Source: Vitis vinifera (Eukaryota; Streptophyta; Magnoliopsida; Vitales; Vitaceae). Taken from it: 64,000 nt of DNA. The translations under genes were made by a program, and so were the position numbers. Below are positions 50,751 to 61,500 of the stretch, piece by piece. The notes under the pieces were generated by a model. It was not told the origin of the DNA. It ran no database searches and was given only the letters and a program-made list of their open reading frames with translations. The DNA is taken from assembly GCF_030704535.1 (NCBI RefSeq), contig NC_081817.1, positions 26,971,001 through 27,035,000 of the forward strand, written 5' to 3'. Numbering within the stretch: position 1 is the first letter of the stretch; every line of letters begins with the position of its first letter.

Positions 50751-51813
50751 CTACCTTACAACTGTGAATCTTGATTGGGTCCTATATGAGGATGCCCCTA
50801 TATTAAAGAAGGGTGAAACTGATAAACAAATGGAAGCTTGGAATTATTCTAACTTCCTATGCAAGAATTACATCCTCAATAGTTTGGACAACACATTGTA
50901 CAATATGTATAGTCCAATAAGAACTACTAAGGAACTTCGGGAGTCCTTAGAGAAAAAAAAATACAAGACAAAGGATGTTGGCTTGTGATAATCAATTGAC
51001 TATTGGAAGAACACAGAATAACATGTATAATGGTAAGTCTCGACATATACGTCGAAGACATAATACAATAAGACAATTATTTTCAAATGGAGTGATTTCC
51101 ATTGATTATATCAAATCAAAGGATAACCTTGCGAATCCGCTTACTAAAGGTTTGCCAAAGATCAAGTTAACTACTTATCAAGTGGAATGAAATTAAAGTC
51201 TATAACCAAAAAGTCTTCATAATGGTAACCCAACCTAGTTGACTAGAGATCCCAAGATCTAGGCTCAAAGGGACAACTAAGTTATGAATGACTAAGAGAA
51301 ATATTAAAAAGATAATCTCTCTTATCTATTCCTATTATGAAATAGTGTTTTATGCCCGTGAACAAGGTTAAGCTTTGCCTTTAATGAGTCTTATAACTTG
51401 GAAAACAAGTGGGGTATGACAAGACGCTCTTAATAAGAATTACTTATGTGAGTGTGGAAGGGAGTCGTTCCCATGATATTTTTTAAGGATGAAATTCTCT
51501 ATAGCACTCATGAAACCAAGATCTTTGTAGGACCAAAATGAACACAACCATGAGAATCAATGGTGATTCGGAAGGGAATTGTGTGGATAATATTGTCTTG
51601 ATTTACACCAACGGTTAAACAATTCAAGACATCATGTTCATTGATTAGCTCGTAAATTCGATAATATTTCACTAAGGAAGGTTCAAAGTCACAAGCTACC
51701 TATCCTGACACAATTACTTTCCAAGTTGTACTCTCTTGAATGATTAGCTTGTCATTTTCATTTTTTAAGACAATTTCCATTCATGTGGGGGAGTGTTGGA
51801 ATTTATATAGGTG

Positions 51814-53065
51814 TGTTAGTCCAAGGGTTCTCCTAATCGGGTTTTGATGATAACAAACCATGGTTAAGTAACTAATTGGTTTAATGTTTAAGAATCTCAG
51901 GTATAAACTCGAAAATTCATCAAAGGACCAAATGGATACAAGATCGAGACGCTTGGAAGACTTGAGATCATAGGAAATGAATGTAAGATGATAGCATGAG
52001 TGCACTTAGGATGTTCATACCTTTTCATGCATATTAGAAAACTCGGTTTATTATTTAAAAGTTGATTTTCTTTAAAACCCGAGTTTTATCAAATATACCT
52101 TAGGCAAATTGATTCAAAATTGACATATTAACTCACCTATAGACCTTGCCTAAGTGTTAGAAAAGAAAGGAATAAAAAAATAGGTTTTTCGGGGCCAAAA
52201 AGGCTCAACCAATCGAGGCTAAGGCCAACCAGTCAATCGGTTGAGGAACCGGTCAACCGGCTGAGGTCGTCCAGTCGAGGACCGGTCGAGGAAGGTTAAA
52301 AACCTTCTCTCTCTCCCAATAGCCATCTCTTCCCGGTCGAAGTGATTCCTTTACCGGTCGAGGTCCGGTCGAGGTCCGGTCGAGGTCCGGTCGAGGACCG
52401 ATCGAGGTCCAGTTGAGGCAACGATAACCTGTCATGCATTAAATGCTCCAACGGCTAGTGAACCGATCGACCCCTAGCTCGACCGGACGAGGTTTCCTTT
52501 TGTTGTTTTTGACTCCTGAGCTTAGAAACCTATAAATTGAGAGCTCCTCTTCATTTATTGATAAGAGAACAATTGCATTCAAAGCCTACCTACCTGTTCT
52601 CGATCAAAAAGCTCTCATTTCTTTTTTAGTGCATCAAACCATCACTTGCATACTCTTAGTGCACTCTTGTAAATCATCCTAGCTTTCTCTTGTACTTGAG
52701 TCATTCTTAAGCTAGGTTGAGAGTTTCATCTTTGTGTAAACTGAGTGTGAAAGCCTTCAAGTGGTTCAAATCTTGAAGAGATTGTGTAAGAGCCCATTGG
52801 AGCCGGAATCCAAGTGTAAGAAGATTGAAAGCTTGATTGAAGCTTCAAGTTAGTGGAACTCTCACTTGGTTAGGAGATTGAGGAGAGTGGACGTAGGCAA
52901 GGGAGTGCCGAACGACTATAAACCCAAGTTTAAATTCTCTAACTTTATCTCTTTCCTTTATTTATTTTGTGCATATATTATTGCGTGGAAAAAGATTTTG
53001 AAAAACCTAATTCACCCCCCCTTTTGGGTATTTTCCTTAATTATTCATAGTCTTTGTTTTATCAA
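51814..53065. mobile_element. Solo LTR (1252 bp) inside the Copia 3' LTR
   Basis: It begins TGTTAGTCC and ends TTTTATCA, with the 5-bp duplication aggtg on both sides (51809-51813 and 53066-53070). The host LTR sequence continues on both sides as in its 5' partner. Inside are a CCGGTCGAGG-rich tandem tract (52200-52420) and a TATA-like cctataaattg (about 52530). Confidence 0.88.
52200..52420. repeat. CCGGTCGAGGT-type short tandem repeat in solo LTR
   Basis: Many imperfect copies of an ~11-bp unit (ccggtcgaggt, ccggttgagg) lie in the U3-like part of the LTR. They are GC-rich and CpG-rich against an AT-rich background. Confidence 0.8.
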
Positions 53066-53518
53066 GGTGAATGAAAATTAGGATTAGACACAACTTGTTT
53101 TGAAGGATGTGTCTTGTATTTAAAAGACACAACCTCTTCCAAATGATGTGTTTGGTGTCTTTAAGACACAATCCTTTAAATGATATGTCTAGTATTTTAA
53201 AGACACATCTCTTCTAATAAGTCACCAACATATTTATAAAAGGGACCCATGACATTTCTTATTCATTCATTCATCCATTCTCTCTACTTTTTCTCCTTTC
53301 TTGTCATTCAAGTCCTTAGCTTCAAGTCTAGTTATTTCTCTTTCTACCAAATATTTGGTATTTAAGAGAGTAAAATAACCAAATGATTCATTGTTTCTTG
53401 TGATTTGAAGTGTTATTATCATAAGAAAGTGATTGTTATATTCTTGGAGACTATTGTCAATAAACCATAAGCACCTAAACGGGACAAATTCGTCTTAAGG
53501 ACATAGAGTCAAACTTTA

Positions 53519-54665
53519 TCAAGAGAATCCTTGCGGAAAATCCTTGCAGTTCTAAAATGGTGCCAAGAAAAAAGAAAAAAAATATTAAGAAAAATAGTTT
53601 ATTTATATTGAAAAATATGTTTATATATTTTTAAATTATAGAATTTTTATACAGAAGAAGAACCAATTGCAGAGATCTGCGACATCCTTTCTCTGTAATT
53701 CATCAACAAACTATTACATATTTAGCTTCAAAAATATCTCACACAAAATTATTATAGATGTGGTTACAACTTACAAATATTTGATATGAAATACAGAAGG
53801 CCCAAAACTAACAGCCTATAGTACAACACAGATTAGGCCCATAACACTAAGCCCAACAAGCCCAATGAACCCTGGTTTATTTATTTACCATCAACAGCAC
53901 ACCAACTACCCTTAGCTTCAGACCCTTCCCAAACGCTGCCTGTCCCAAGCCGCCTTCTTCTCTCTTGCTTCCTGCCAGGCTACCACTGCTCCCACATAGC
54001 TGAGAGAGATGCTATGAATGGGAGCAAGCTTCCCTTTTTTATAGACCTCAAGGGAAGTTCTTCAATTGCGGTTTGGGAGTTGGATGGCAACTAACATTGG
54101 TGAACATAGGCGGCAGTGGTGGTGCTGACTTCAATCTTCCAGCGTTTCCGGCGAGGCGGTGGTGGTGGTGGAGAGGGCATAGGGTGCTGTTCCTGTTAAA
54201 ATCTAATCCAAGTGGAGTTGGCTAATGGTATTATTTGTTGACATTCCCAGTGATTTACAGAGTGTTTTTGATGGTTGGTGTCTTAATTGATTTTTCCTTG
54301 GAAAAGAAATTGTCTGCTTTGCTGAGAGTTGATGCCTTTGGAGCATCTCTGGTCTCACCCGCTTTAGAGCCCTTCTTTTCTTTACCACCCCCAGCAGCAA
54401 ATGTCCTGCAGCCCAGCACCCTGACTGCCTCCCCTGTGATGATGAAACTTCTCATTGATTTTATGCAGTTCATTGCCATGTCTTTTCCCTGCAAAAATAT
54501 TTTACAAAATCATCAATAGTTCAAGGTTCAATTTCAACGTAACATGCTTCCTTTAATACCCCATATCCACCACTTTGTAATACGCCACTGCTATACTCTA
54601 CAATGCGGCAATAGACTACAAATCCCTTTAATGAGTTGGGCAAAGCAGTAGGGACTCAAGCAGTA
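53519..54665. other. Unassigned sequence between Copia remnant and LRR fragment E
   Basis: The first ~60 bp may continue a CNL coiled coil (LRKILAVL). The rest has higher GC, matches no other part of the window and ends abruptly at 'cagtag' before the LRR fragment at 54666. Part (54255-54494) looks like a captured gene start. No terminal repeats are evident. Confidence 0.4.
54255..54494 (-). pseudogene. Possible fragment of mitochondrial ribosomal protein L37 (mL54-like)
   Basis: An 80-codon frame reads MAMNCIKSMRSFI, then GCRTFAAGGGKEKKGSK and APKASTLSK, which recalls the transit peptide and N-terminus of plant mitochondrial ribosomal protein L37. After that the similarity stops and the frame ends. 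The identification is from memory of the family and is tentative. Confidence 0.4.
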
Positions 54666-55390
54666 GTCTCTCTACCAGTGCATCACCATTCCAACAACAC
54701 AACCAATTGTGGTCTTCAAATCTAGCATATCTTGCAATGTTCATCTATCGCATCCTTCCCTAGAGGCAGATTTGTCTGTCCCTTAAATCTATTAGGGTTG
54801 GTGATTGTGCACAGCTGCAGCGAATTTCAGAGGAGATGTTTCACCACAATAATAATGCTCTTGAAGATTTGAACATCTTGGGGTATCCCAATCTCAGAAT
54901 CATACCAGATTGCCTCTACAACCTCAAAGATCTTCAGATCGGAAAATGTGAGAATCTGGAGCTGCAGCCTCATCAATTGCAAGGCCTCACTTATCTTACT
55001 TCACTCAAGATCACTAATTGTGAGAATATCAAGATGCCCTTATCAGAATGGGGCCTTGCCAGGTCGACCTCTCTTAAAACTCTCACCATTTCTGATTATC
55101 ACCACCACCACTCATTGCTTCTTCCTACTACTCTAGCTGAGCTTTTCATTTCAAGCTTCAAGAATCTGTAATCCTTGGCTTTCCTGTCTCTCCAAAGGCT
55201 CACCTCTCTTAAAAGGCTATGCATCTCCAGTTGTCCTAATCTCCAGGGCTGTTTAACATGCTTTCAGAACTATTTATAACATATTGACCACTCCTAATTC
55301 AAAGGTGCTCAAAAGAGAAACGGGAAGATTGGCCCAAGATTGCCCACATCCCCTATGTGAAAATAGATGACAGATTGATCCTTTAGCAAT
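54666..55390 (+). pseudogene. CNL resistance gene E, LRR-end fragment
   Basis: Homology to gene D starts abruptly at 'tctctaccag' (the LESLPEGIMHHH region) and runs to the normal gene end. Visible are ISEEMFHHNNNALEDLNIL, YPNLRIIPDCLYNLKDLQI and four histidines before LLLPTTLAELFISS. It is broken by a TAG near 54725, frameshifts at 54770-54790, a TAA after FKNL (55169-55171), a deletion near 55240, and GAG to TAG in the final LEQ motif. It belongs with D, not F. CC and NB-ARC are absent. Confidence 0.88.
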
Positions 55391-55431
55391 AAGGAGTTGA
55401 GATTGCAGCAAAATGTACGCAGAGACCATTC

Positions 55432-55433
<2 letters not shown>

Positions 55434-55475
<42 letters not shown>
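55434..55475. repeat. (TA)n microsatellite
   Basis: A TA dinucleotide run of about 42 bp just after the CNL end; genes A, C and F have only a short 'ctatatat' here, so the tract has expanded in this copy. Confidence 0.95.
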
Positions 55476-55477
<2 letters not shown>

Positions 55478-56509
55478 TTGGTATTTTTTCTTCAGTGTGC
55501 CACAATTCCTTTTTGTGCACATTGGATGTGAAGGAGAAAATAATGCAAATGGAATCCAATTCTCTAACCAGAGGTTCAGCCAATCAAATTGAGTATACTC
55601 TATTTCATTCATATCTTTTTTGACTTTATGCATTTCAATTGCGTTGTCCTCAAGAAGCATTCTTTTCTCATATATCTCTATATAAAGTTCCGCATTTTTT
55701 TTCCTTACGTGTTCATAGATATGCATTTATCAACTTAGGCCATGTTCTTAATGCTTTTAAACCTATGATTTCACATTTTCCCATCACAGGATTGGACCAT
55801 ATCTTTATAATTTTCCATTAATCATCATCTTTGTTCAACTCAAAGGTTTTTCAAGTGAGTAATAAAGACTACAAATGGTTAGATATCACTTTTTTCTTTG
55901 TCCTCTTGATTGCCATGCTTCTCTATTTGGAATTGGATTCTTCTGTTTGTAACTTATTTTTCGTTACATTTTTAATTGCATTCCTTCTTACAATAATTCA
56001 GGATTGACCTTTTCTCAAAAATAATTGTTCTTCTTCTTAGTCTCCTCTTCAGTTAATGTAAGCATCAAATTTCTATCTCTTTGTTATATATGTCTTCCTT
56101 TTTCTCATTACATATACATGAGGAAGATTTTTTGACTTCCATTATAAGTTTTCAATAACTATGTTTGCATTTCTTTTTATTTCAAGGAGATTCAGGGGTG
56201 AAAATTCTTTTGCATTTGTCTTGACATTTGGCGCTTAAAACTCTACAATGGTGTTTGGTGTTGAAAAAGGGGTACTTCATTGCAGAATAATGAAAGTGTA
56301 AATAGTTCTTTACCATCAAAAAAGGCTTCATGGTTGTTAAGATCCATCTAATTCCTTGTCCTTTTCTTGACATGTTGTTCAATTTGTGGAAGATGTGGGA
56401 GGAGAGCTTGAATCAAATTAAGCCAACTCCTTGCAAAAGACGAATTCTTGCTAAGAAACCTCACCACTCGCAAGTTCTTTCTTATCCAAGAATTCTACAG
56501 CAGGTAATT

Positions 56510-57075
56510 CGAGATTATGTCTCATCTTTCTATTTCTTCATGCTGGTGCACTCACTGATTTCACTCGTGTTTTCATCTGATGGTGACCAACTCTTCCTCT
56601 TCTACACGCCATTATGTGATAATAATCAGACCTCTCTGTCTTGCTTGAGTTCAAGCAGAGCTTTCTGATTGGTCAGCATGCTTCTGATGATCCTTCTGCT
56701 TATCCGAAAGTTGCAGCTTGGAAATCTGAAGGAGATGGTAGTGACTGCTGCTCATGGGATGTCTTAAGAGTGTGACAAGGACACTGGCCATGTGATCCGC
56801 CTTAACCTTGGCAGCAGCTGTCCCTATGGTTCTATCAACTTCAGCAGCGCCTTCTTCCACCTTGTGCATCTTCAAGGGCATGATCTCTCTAATAATGATT
56901 TCAATTACTCTATGATCCCATCAGGAGTTGTCCAGCTTTTGAGTCTTAAGAAGTCTAAATGACACCTCTCCTGGATTCTCCGGCCAAATCCCATTGGATT
57001 TCTTTGCACTGTCCAAACTGATTGTCCTTGATCTCTCACAAAATCCATTGAAGCACCAGTAACCTGACCTTGCTT
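56510..57075 (+). pseudogene. RLP12-like receptor-like protein fragment, copy E
   Basis: The same N-terminal fragment as copies A-C. It reads FKQSFLIGQHASDDPSAYPK, then VAAWKSEGDGSDCCSWDV followed by a stop, with the first LRR in shifted frames. It lacks the 400-bp insertion of copy A. Confidence 0.7.
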
Positions 57076-57218
57076 CAGATTCAGGGGTGAGAAGCATTTC
57101 CTCCTTGTAATACAAAATGCTTTTGGGAAGCTGGTTGTAGCATTCCTGGTGAATGGTGTTTTGCTCTGTCAACTTGGTACACTTTCAGACTTGTTCTCTT
57201 GCATATCGTTGGACCAGC

Positions 57219-57256
<38 letters not shown>
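57219..57256. repeat. (AAT)n microsatellite
   Basis: About 12 AAT trinucleotides followed by short AAAAT repeats, at the point where downstream block E is truncated. Confidence 0.9.
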
Positions 57257-57257
<1 letters not shown>

Positions 57258-57868
57258 TAAAATAAAATATAAATATAAATATAAAGCTCATTTATGAAAA
57301 AGACTTATTTTTCAAAAAAAATTTCAAAAAAAAGTGGACGAATTTAATTTACATTCCTTTTATTAGACCCCAATCAACTTAAGGGAAAAAGGCAAGCTTG
57401 AGTATAACTCTTTTAAGTTAAAAAGAAGGATTTGAAAGAAAATCTCATATTGTTTGGTTGCGCTTAAATTTGTTTTTAGATTTATTTTAAAATTTTGATA
57501 TAAAACTAAAAAAAAATATAGGAATAATTTAGAGTTGTTTAGATGCATCTCTTATTTTTTTTATTTTAAATTAAAAAGAATAAAAGTTTTTATATAATAT
57601 ATACAAGAATTTTTAGAAAATTAAATTAAAAAATTAATTGCCTTAAAAACTGTTTAAAAATTTAATGCATATTTTTTTCTTTTTCTTTTTTCATATTTTA
57701 ATATTTTTTTAAAGTAATTTAAAAAAATATAAGAGAAATTTATGTATATGTTTTTTATAAGGTGTTTCTACTTTTATATAGATATTTATAATTTTTTTAA
57801 AATAGAAAATATACTAAAAGGGTTACGTAGCCTTTTATTTTAAATACTTTTAAAAAATATTTATGTTT
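57257..57868. other. AT-rich spacer upstream of gene F
   Basis: From about 57420 it resembles 6100-7020 and 16141-16600, the AT-rich DNA between a downstream block and the next CNL promoter. No gene seen. Confidence 0.5.
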
Positions 57869-58584
57869 AAAACCATCAAAACGGCACCTTAGTGCGGAGC
57901 TCCGATAATTGTGAAAGGCTGCCACGGCTGCCATGCTCTGCTTTTTCCTCAGGGCCCATGACGGCAAAATCCTACCGTTTATGGAAAAAAATAGGGTTGC
58001 TCTGCTTTTTCTTCAGTCGTGGGCCATGACCGCAATTGGAATCCTACCTTTAATAGAAAAAAGTATAGGTTCCTTTTATAGAAAAAAAAAGAGGGTTTTT
58101 TTAATTCTAGAAATTAAATAACTTAAATTAATAAATTATATAATTTTATATTTTATTTATATATAATATTTATTTATTATTATATTTATCAATTTATAAA
58201 ATAATATAAAATTTTTAAATTTAAATATATAATTTTTTATTATTAAAATATATTTTTTTAATTTCAATAATAATCTGTAATTTAATATTTTTAATTAAAA
58301 TTTAAAGAAAAATAAGAATTAATTAAAACACAATCGAGGCTTAGCTTAAAAATGAACTCTCATTGTAAATTTCGATTTAATTTAAAAATAAAGTTTTCGA
58401 TTAAGGTTTCAACTTAAATTAAAAAATAAAAAATAAAAACTTTTATGACATGGCTCCGTGGCAATGAAGGGGTAGGTGGGGGTTATAAGTGACATTTCAT
58501 TTTATAAAAGGGTTATTTTTTGCCCCAAAACTCCCTGTTTGATTGCTGAAGCCTACACGATTTGATTTGCCCTTCCAGAACACC
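57869..58584 (+). promoter_or_regulatory. Promoter and 5' leader region of CNL gene F
   Basis: It starts with the shared upstream block ('ttagtgcggagctccgataa', about 57890). A segment containing 'ctctgctttttc' and 'ggcccatgac' is duplicated locally (57933-57990 and 57998-58060). An AT-rich insert of about 330 bp (58090-58440), not in copies B or C, separates this block from the gene. A TATA-like tataaaag is at 58503-58510, about 75 bp before the start codon. Confidence 0.55.
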
Positions 58585-61500
58585 ATGGAAGTTGTTGGAG
58601 AGGCTCTTCTTTCCACTGCCCTCGGCTTGCTGTTTGACAAGTTGGCTTCCTCTGATCTTATTAAGTTCGCCCGGCAGGAGGATGTCCACACCGAACTCAA
58701 GAAATGGGAGAAGGAGTTGCAGAGCATCCGGCAAGAGCTCAACGACGCGGAGGAGAAGCAGATCACAGATGAGGCTGTCAAATTATGGCTGTTTGATCTG
58801 AGGGTTTTGGCGTATGATATGGAGGATGTCTTGGACGAGTTTGCTTACGAATTGATGAGAAGAAAGCTGATGGGGGCGGAAGTTGATGAAGCCAGCACAA
58901 GCATGGTACGCAAGTTCATTCCTACGTGCTGCACTAGTTTCAGTCCAACTCATGTTGTGCGTAATGTCAAGATGGGGTCTAAGATTAGAGGGATCACAAG
59001 CAGATTGCAAGACATTTCAGCTAGAAAAGCTGGACTTGGCCTGGAAAAGGCGGCAGGAGGAGCTACTTCCGCTTGGCAAAGGCCACCACCCACTACACCT
59101 ATAGCATACGAACCTGGCGTTTATGGCAGGGATGAAGATAAAAAAGCGATTCTTGATTTGCTGCGCAAGGTTGGGCCCAAGGAAAACAGTGTTGGCGTCA
59201 TTTCCATTGTTGGCATGGGCGGTCTGGGCAAGACAACACTTGCACGACTGGTTTACAACGATGAAATGGCCAAAAATTTTGACCTAAAAGCGTGGGTTTG
59301 TGTGTCTGACGTGTTTGATGTGGAGAATATAACAAAAGCAATTCTCAATTCGGTGGAAAGTTCTGATGCAAGCGGCTCGTTGGACTTCCAACAAGTTCAA
59401 AAGAAATTGACAGACGAGTTGACAGGGAAAAAGTTTTTACTCATTCTAGACGATGTGTGGAACGAAGATTCTGATAATTGGGATCGATTGCGTGCCCCTT
59501 TGAGTGTAGGGGCAAAAGGAAGCAAAGTCATAGTTACAACACGCAATAAAAATGTTGCTTTGATGATGGGAGCTGCCGAGAATCTTCATGAACTAAACCC
59601 CTTGTCAGAAGACGCTTGTTGGTCTGTGTTTGAGAAGCACGCATTTGAACATATAAATATGGAAGATCATCCAAACTTGGTGTCCATTGGGAGGAAAATT
59701 GTTGGCAAGTGTGGGGGATTGCCCCTAGCAGCAAAAGCCCTTGGTGGTCTCTTACGCTCTAAACAGAGGGAAGAAGAATGGGAAAGAGTATCGAATAGCA
59801 AAATTTGGGATTTTTCAAGCACGGAATGTGAGATTCTTCCTGCGTTGCGGTTGAGCTATCACTATCTCCCGTCATATTTGAAGAGGTGTTTTGCATACTG
59901 TGCCATGTTCCGCAACGACTATGAGTTTGACTCAAAAACTTTGGTCCTCCTGTGGATGGCTGAAGGTTTAATTCAGCAACCAATCGCTGACAACCGCACA
60001 ATGGAAGATCTAGGAGACGACAATTTTTGTGAATTATTGTCAAGGTCATTTTTTCAATCATCAGGTATCGATGAATTCCGTTTTGTGATGCATGATCTTA
60101 TCTGTGATCTAGCTCGAGTTGCTTCTGGTGAAATATGCTTTTGTTTGGAAGATAACTTGGAAAGTAATCGACAATCCACAATTTCCAAAGAGACTCGTCA
60201 TTTATCATTCATTCGTGGAAAATTCGATGTGTTAAAGAAATTTGAAGCCTTTCAAGAGTTAGAACATTTACGAACATTTGTGGCTTTACCAATTCATGGT
60301 ACGTTTACAGAATCTTTTGTAACTAGTTTGGTGTGTGATCATTTGGTGCCAAAATTTCAACAGTTAAGAGTCCTCTCTTTGAGTGAATATGTGATATTTG
60401 AGCTACCAGATTCTATTGGTGGATTAAAACATCTACGTTATTTGAATTTGTCTTTCACCCAAATCAAATTATTGCCAGATTCAGTGACCAATCTCTATAA
60501 TTTACAAACATTGATACTATCCAATTGCAAGCATCTTACAAGGTTGCCTTCCAACATTGGAAATTTAATTAGCCTTAGACATCTCGATGTTGTTGGATGT
60601 TCATTGCAAGAGATGCCACAGCAAATAGGCAAATTAAAGAAATTGCAAACCTTGTCAGATTTTATTGTGGCCAAACGAGGATTTTTGGGAATAAAGGAGT
60701 TGAAGGATTTGTCAAATCTGCGGGGGAAGATATGCATTTCAAAATTGGAAAATGTTGTGGATGTTCAAGATGCTAGAGATGCCAATCTAAACACTAAGCT
60801 CAATGTTGAAAACTTGAGTATGATTTGGAGTAAAGAATTGGTTGATTCACATAATGAAGACACTGAAATGGAAGTCCTCCTCTCTCTACAACCTCATACC
60901 AATCTGAAGGAACTCAGGATTGAATATTATGGTGGTCGAAAATTCCCAAACTGGATGTGTGATCCCTCTTACACTAAATTGGTTGCGTTAAGTCTTATTG
61001 GTTGTATAAGATGCATATCACTACCTTCCGTTGGGCAACTACCCCTCCTCAAGAAGTTAGTCATCAAAAAAATGGATGGAGTGAAAAGTGTGGGACTGGA
61101 GTTTGAGGGTCAAGTTTCTCTTCATGCTACGCCTTTCCAATGCTTAGAGTCTTTGTGGTTTGAGGATATGAAGGGATGGGAAGAGTGGTGTTGGTCAACA
61201 AAGTCATTTTCTCGCCTCCGTCAGTTGGAGATAAAAAATTGTCCAAGATTGATTAAGAAATTACCCACACACCTAACTTCTCTAGTAAAGCTCAATATTG
61301 AGAATTGCCCAGAAATGATGGTTCCACTTCCAACAGACTTGCCTTCTCTTGAAGAGCTCAATATTTATTATTGCCCAGAAATGACACCACAATTTGACAA
61401 CCATGAATTTCTCATTATGCCACAGAGGGGAGCGAGTAGAAGCGCAATTGACATCACCTCACATATTTATTTGGAAGTTAGTGGAATATCAGGACTTTCC

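Larger units (their letters stand above)
49460..51190 (+). pseudogene. Copia gag start and RNase H end
   Basis: The ATG at 49460 opens a gag frame (IIPPTIAHGEKPEKFTGTDF, KRWDQKMLFYLT) broken by an insertion at 49574. It resumes at 50761 (LDWVLYEDAP, YILNSLDNTLYNMYS). Near 50985 it jumps to the end of Copia RNase H (CDNQLTIGRTQNNMYNGKSR, then SIDYIKSKDNLANPLTKGLP), ending about 51190. Protease, integrase and reverse transcriptase are missing. Confidence 0.8.
48832..53518 (+). mobile_element. Copia retrotransposon, internally deleted and nested
   Basis: The 5' LTR starts TGTTGGAATTTATATGGG at 48832 and runs to about 49300. The 3' LTR starts at 51794 after a purine tract (tgtgggggag, 51784-51793), is interrupted by a solo LTR (51814-53065), and resumes at 53066 to about 53518, where homology stops. 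'gaaaa' lies before the left end (48827) and again at 53536, but the right LTR end is unclear, so this is only a possible target duplication. Most of pol is deleted. Confidence 0.85.
55391..57200 (+). repeat. Downstream duplicated block, copy E
   Basis: It matches copies A and C, including RLP fragment E, but is cut off near 57210 at 'gttggaccagc', so the long tail is missing. A (TA)n tract lies at 55434-55475. Confidence 0.7.
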
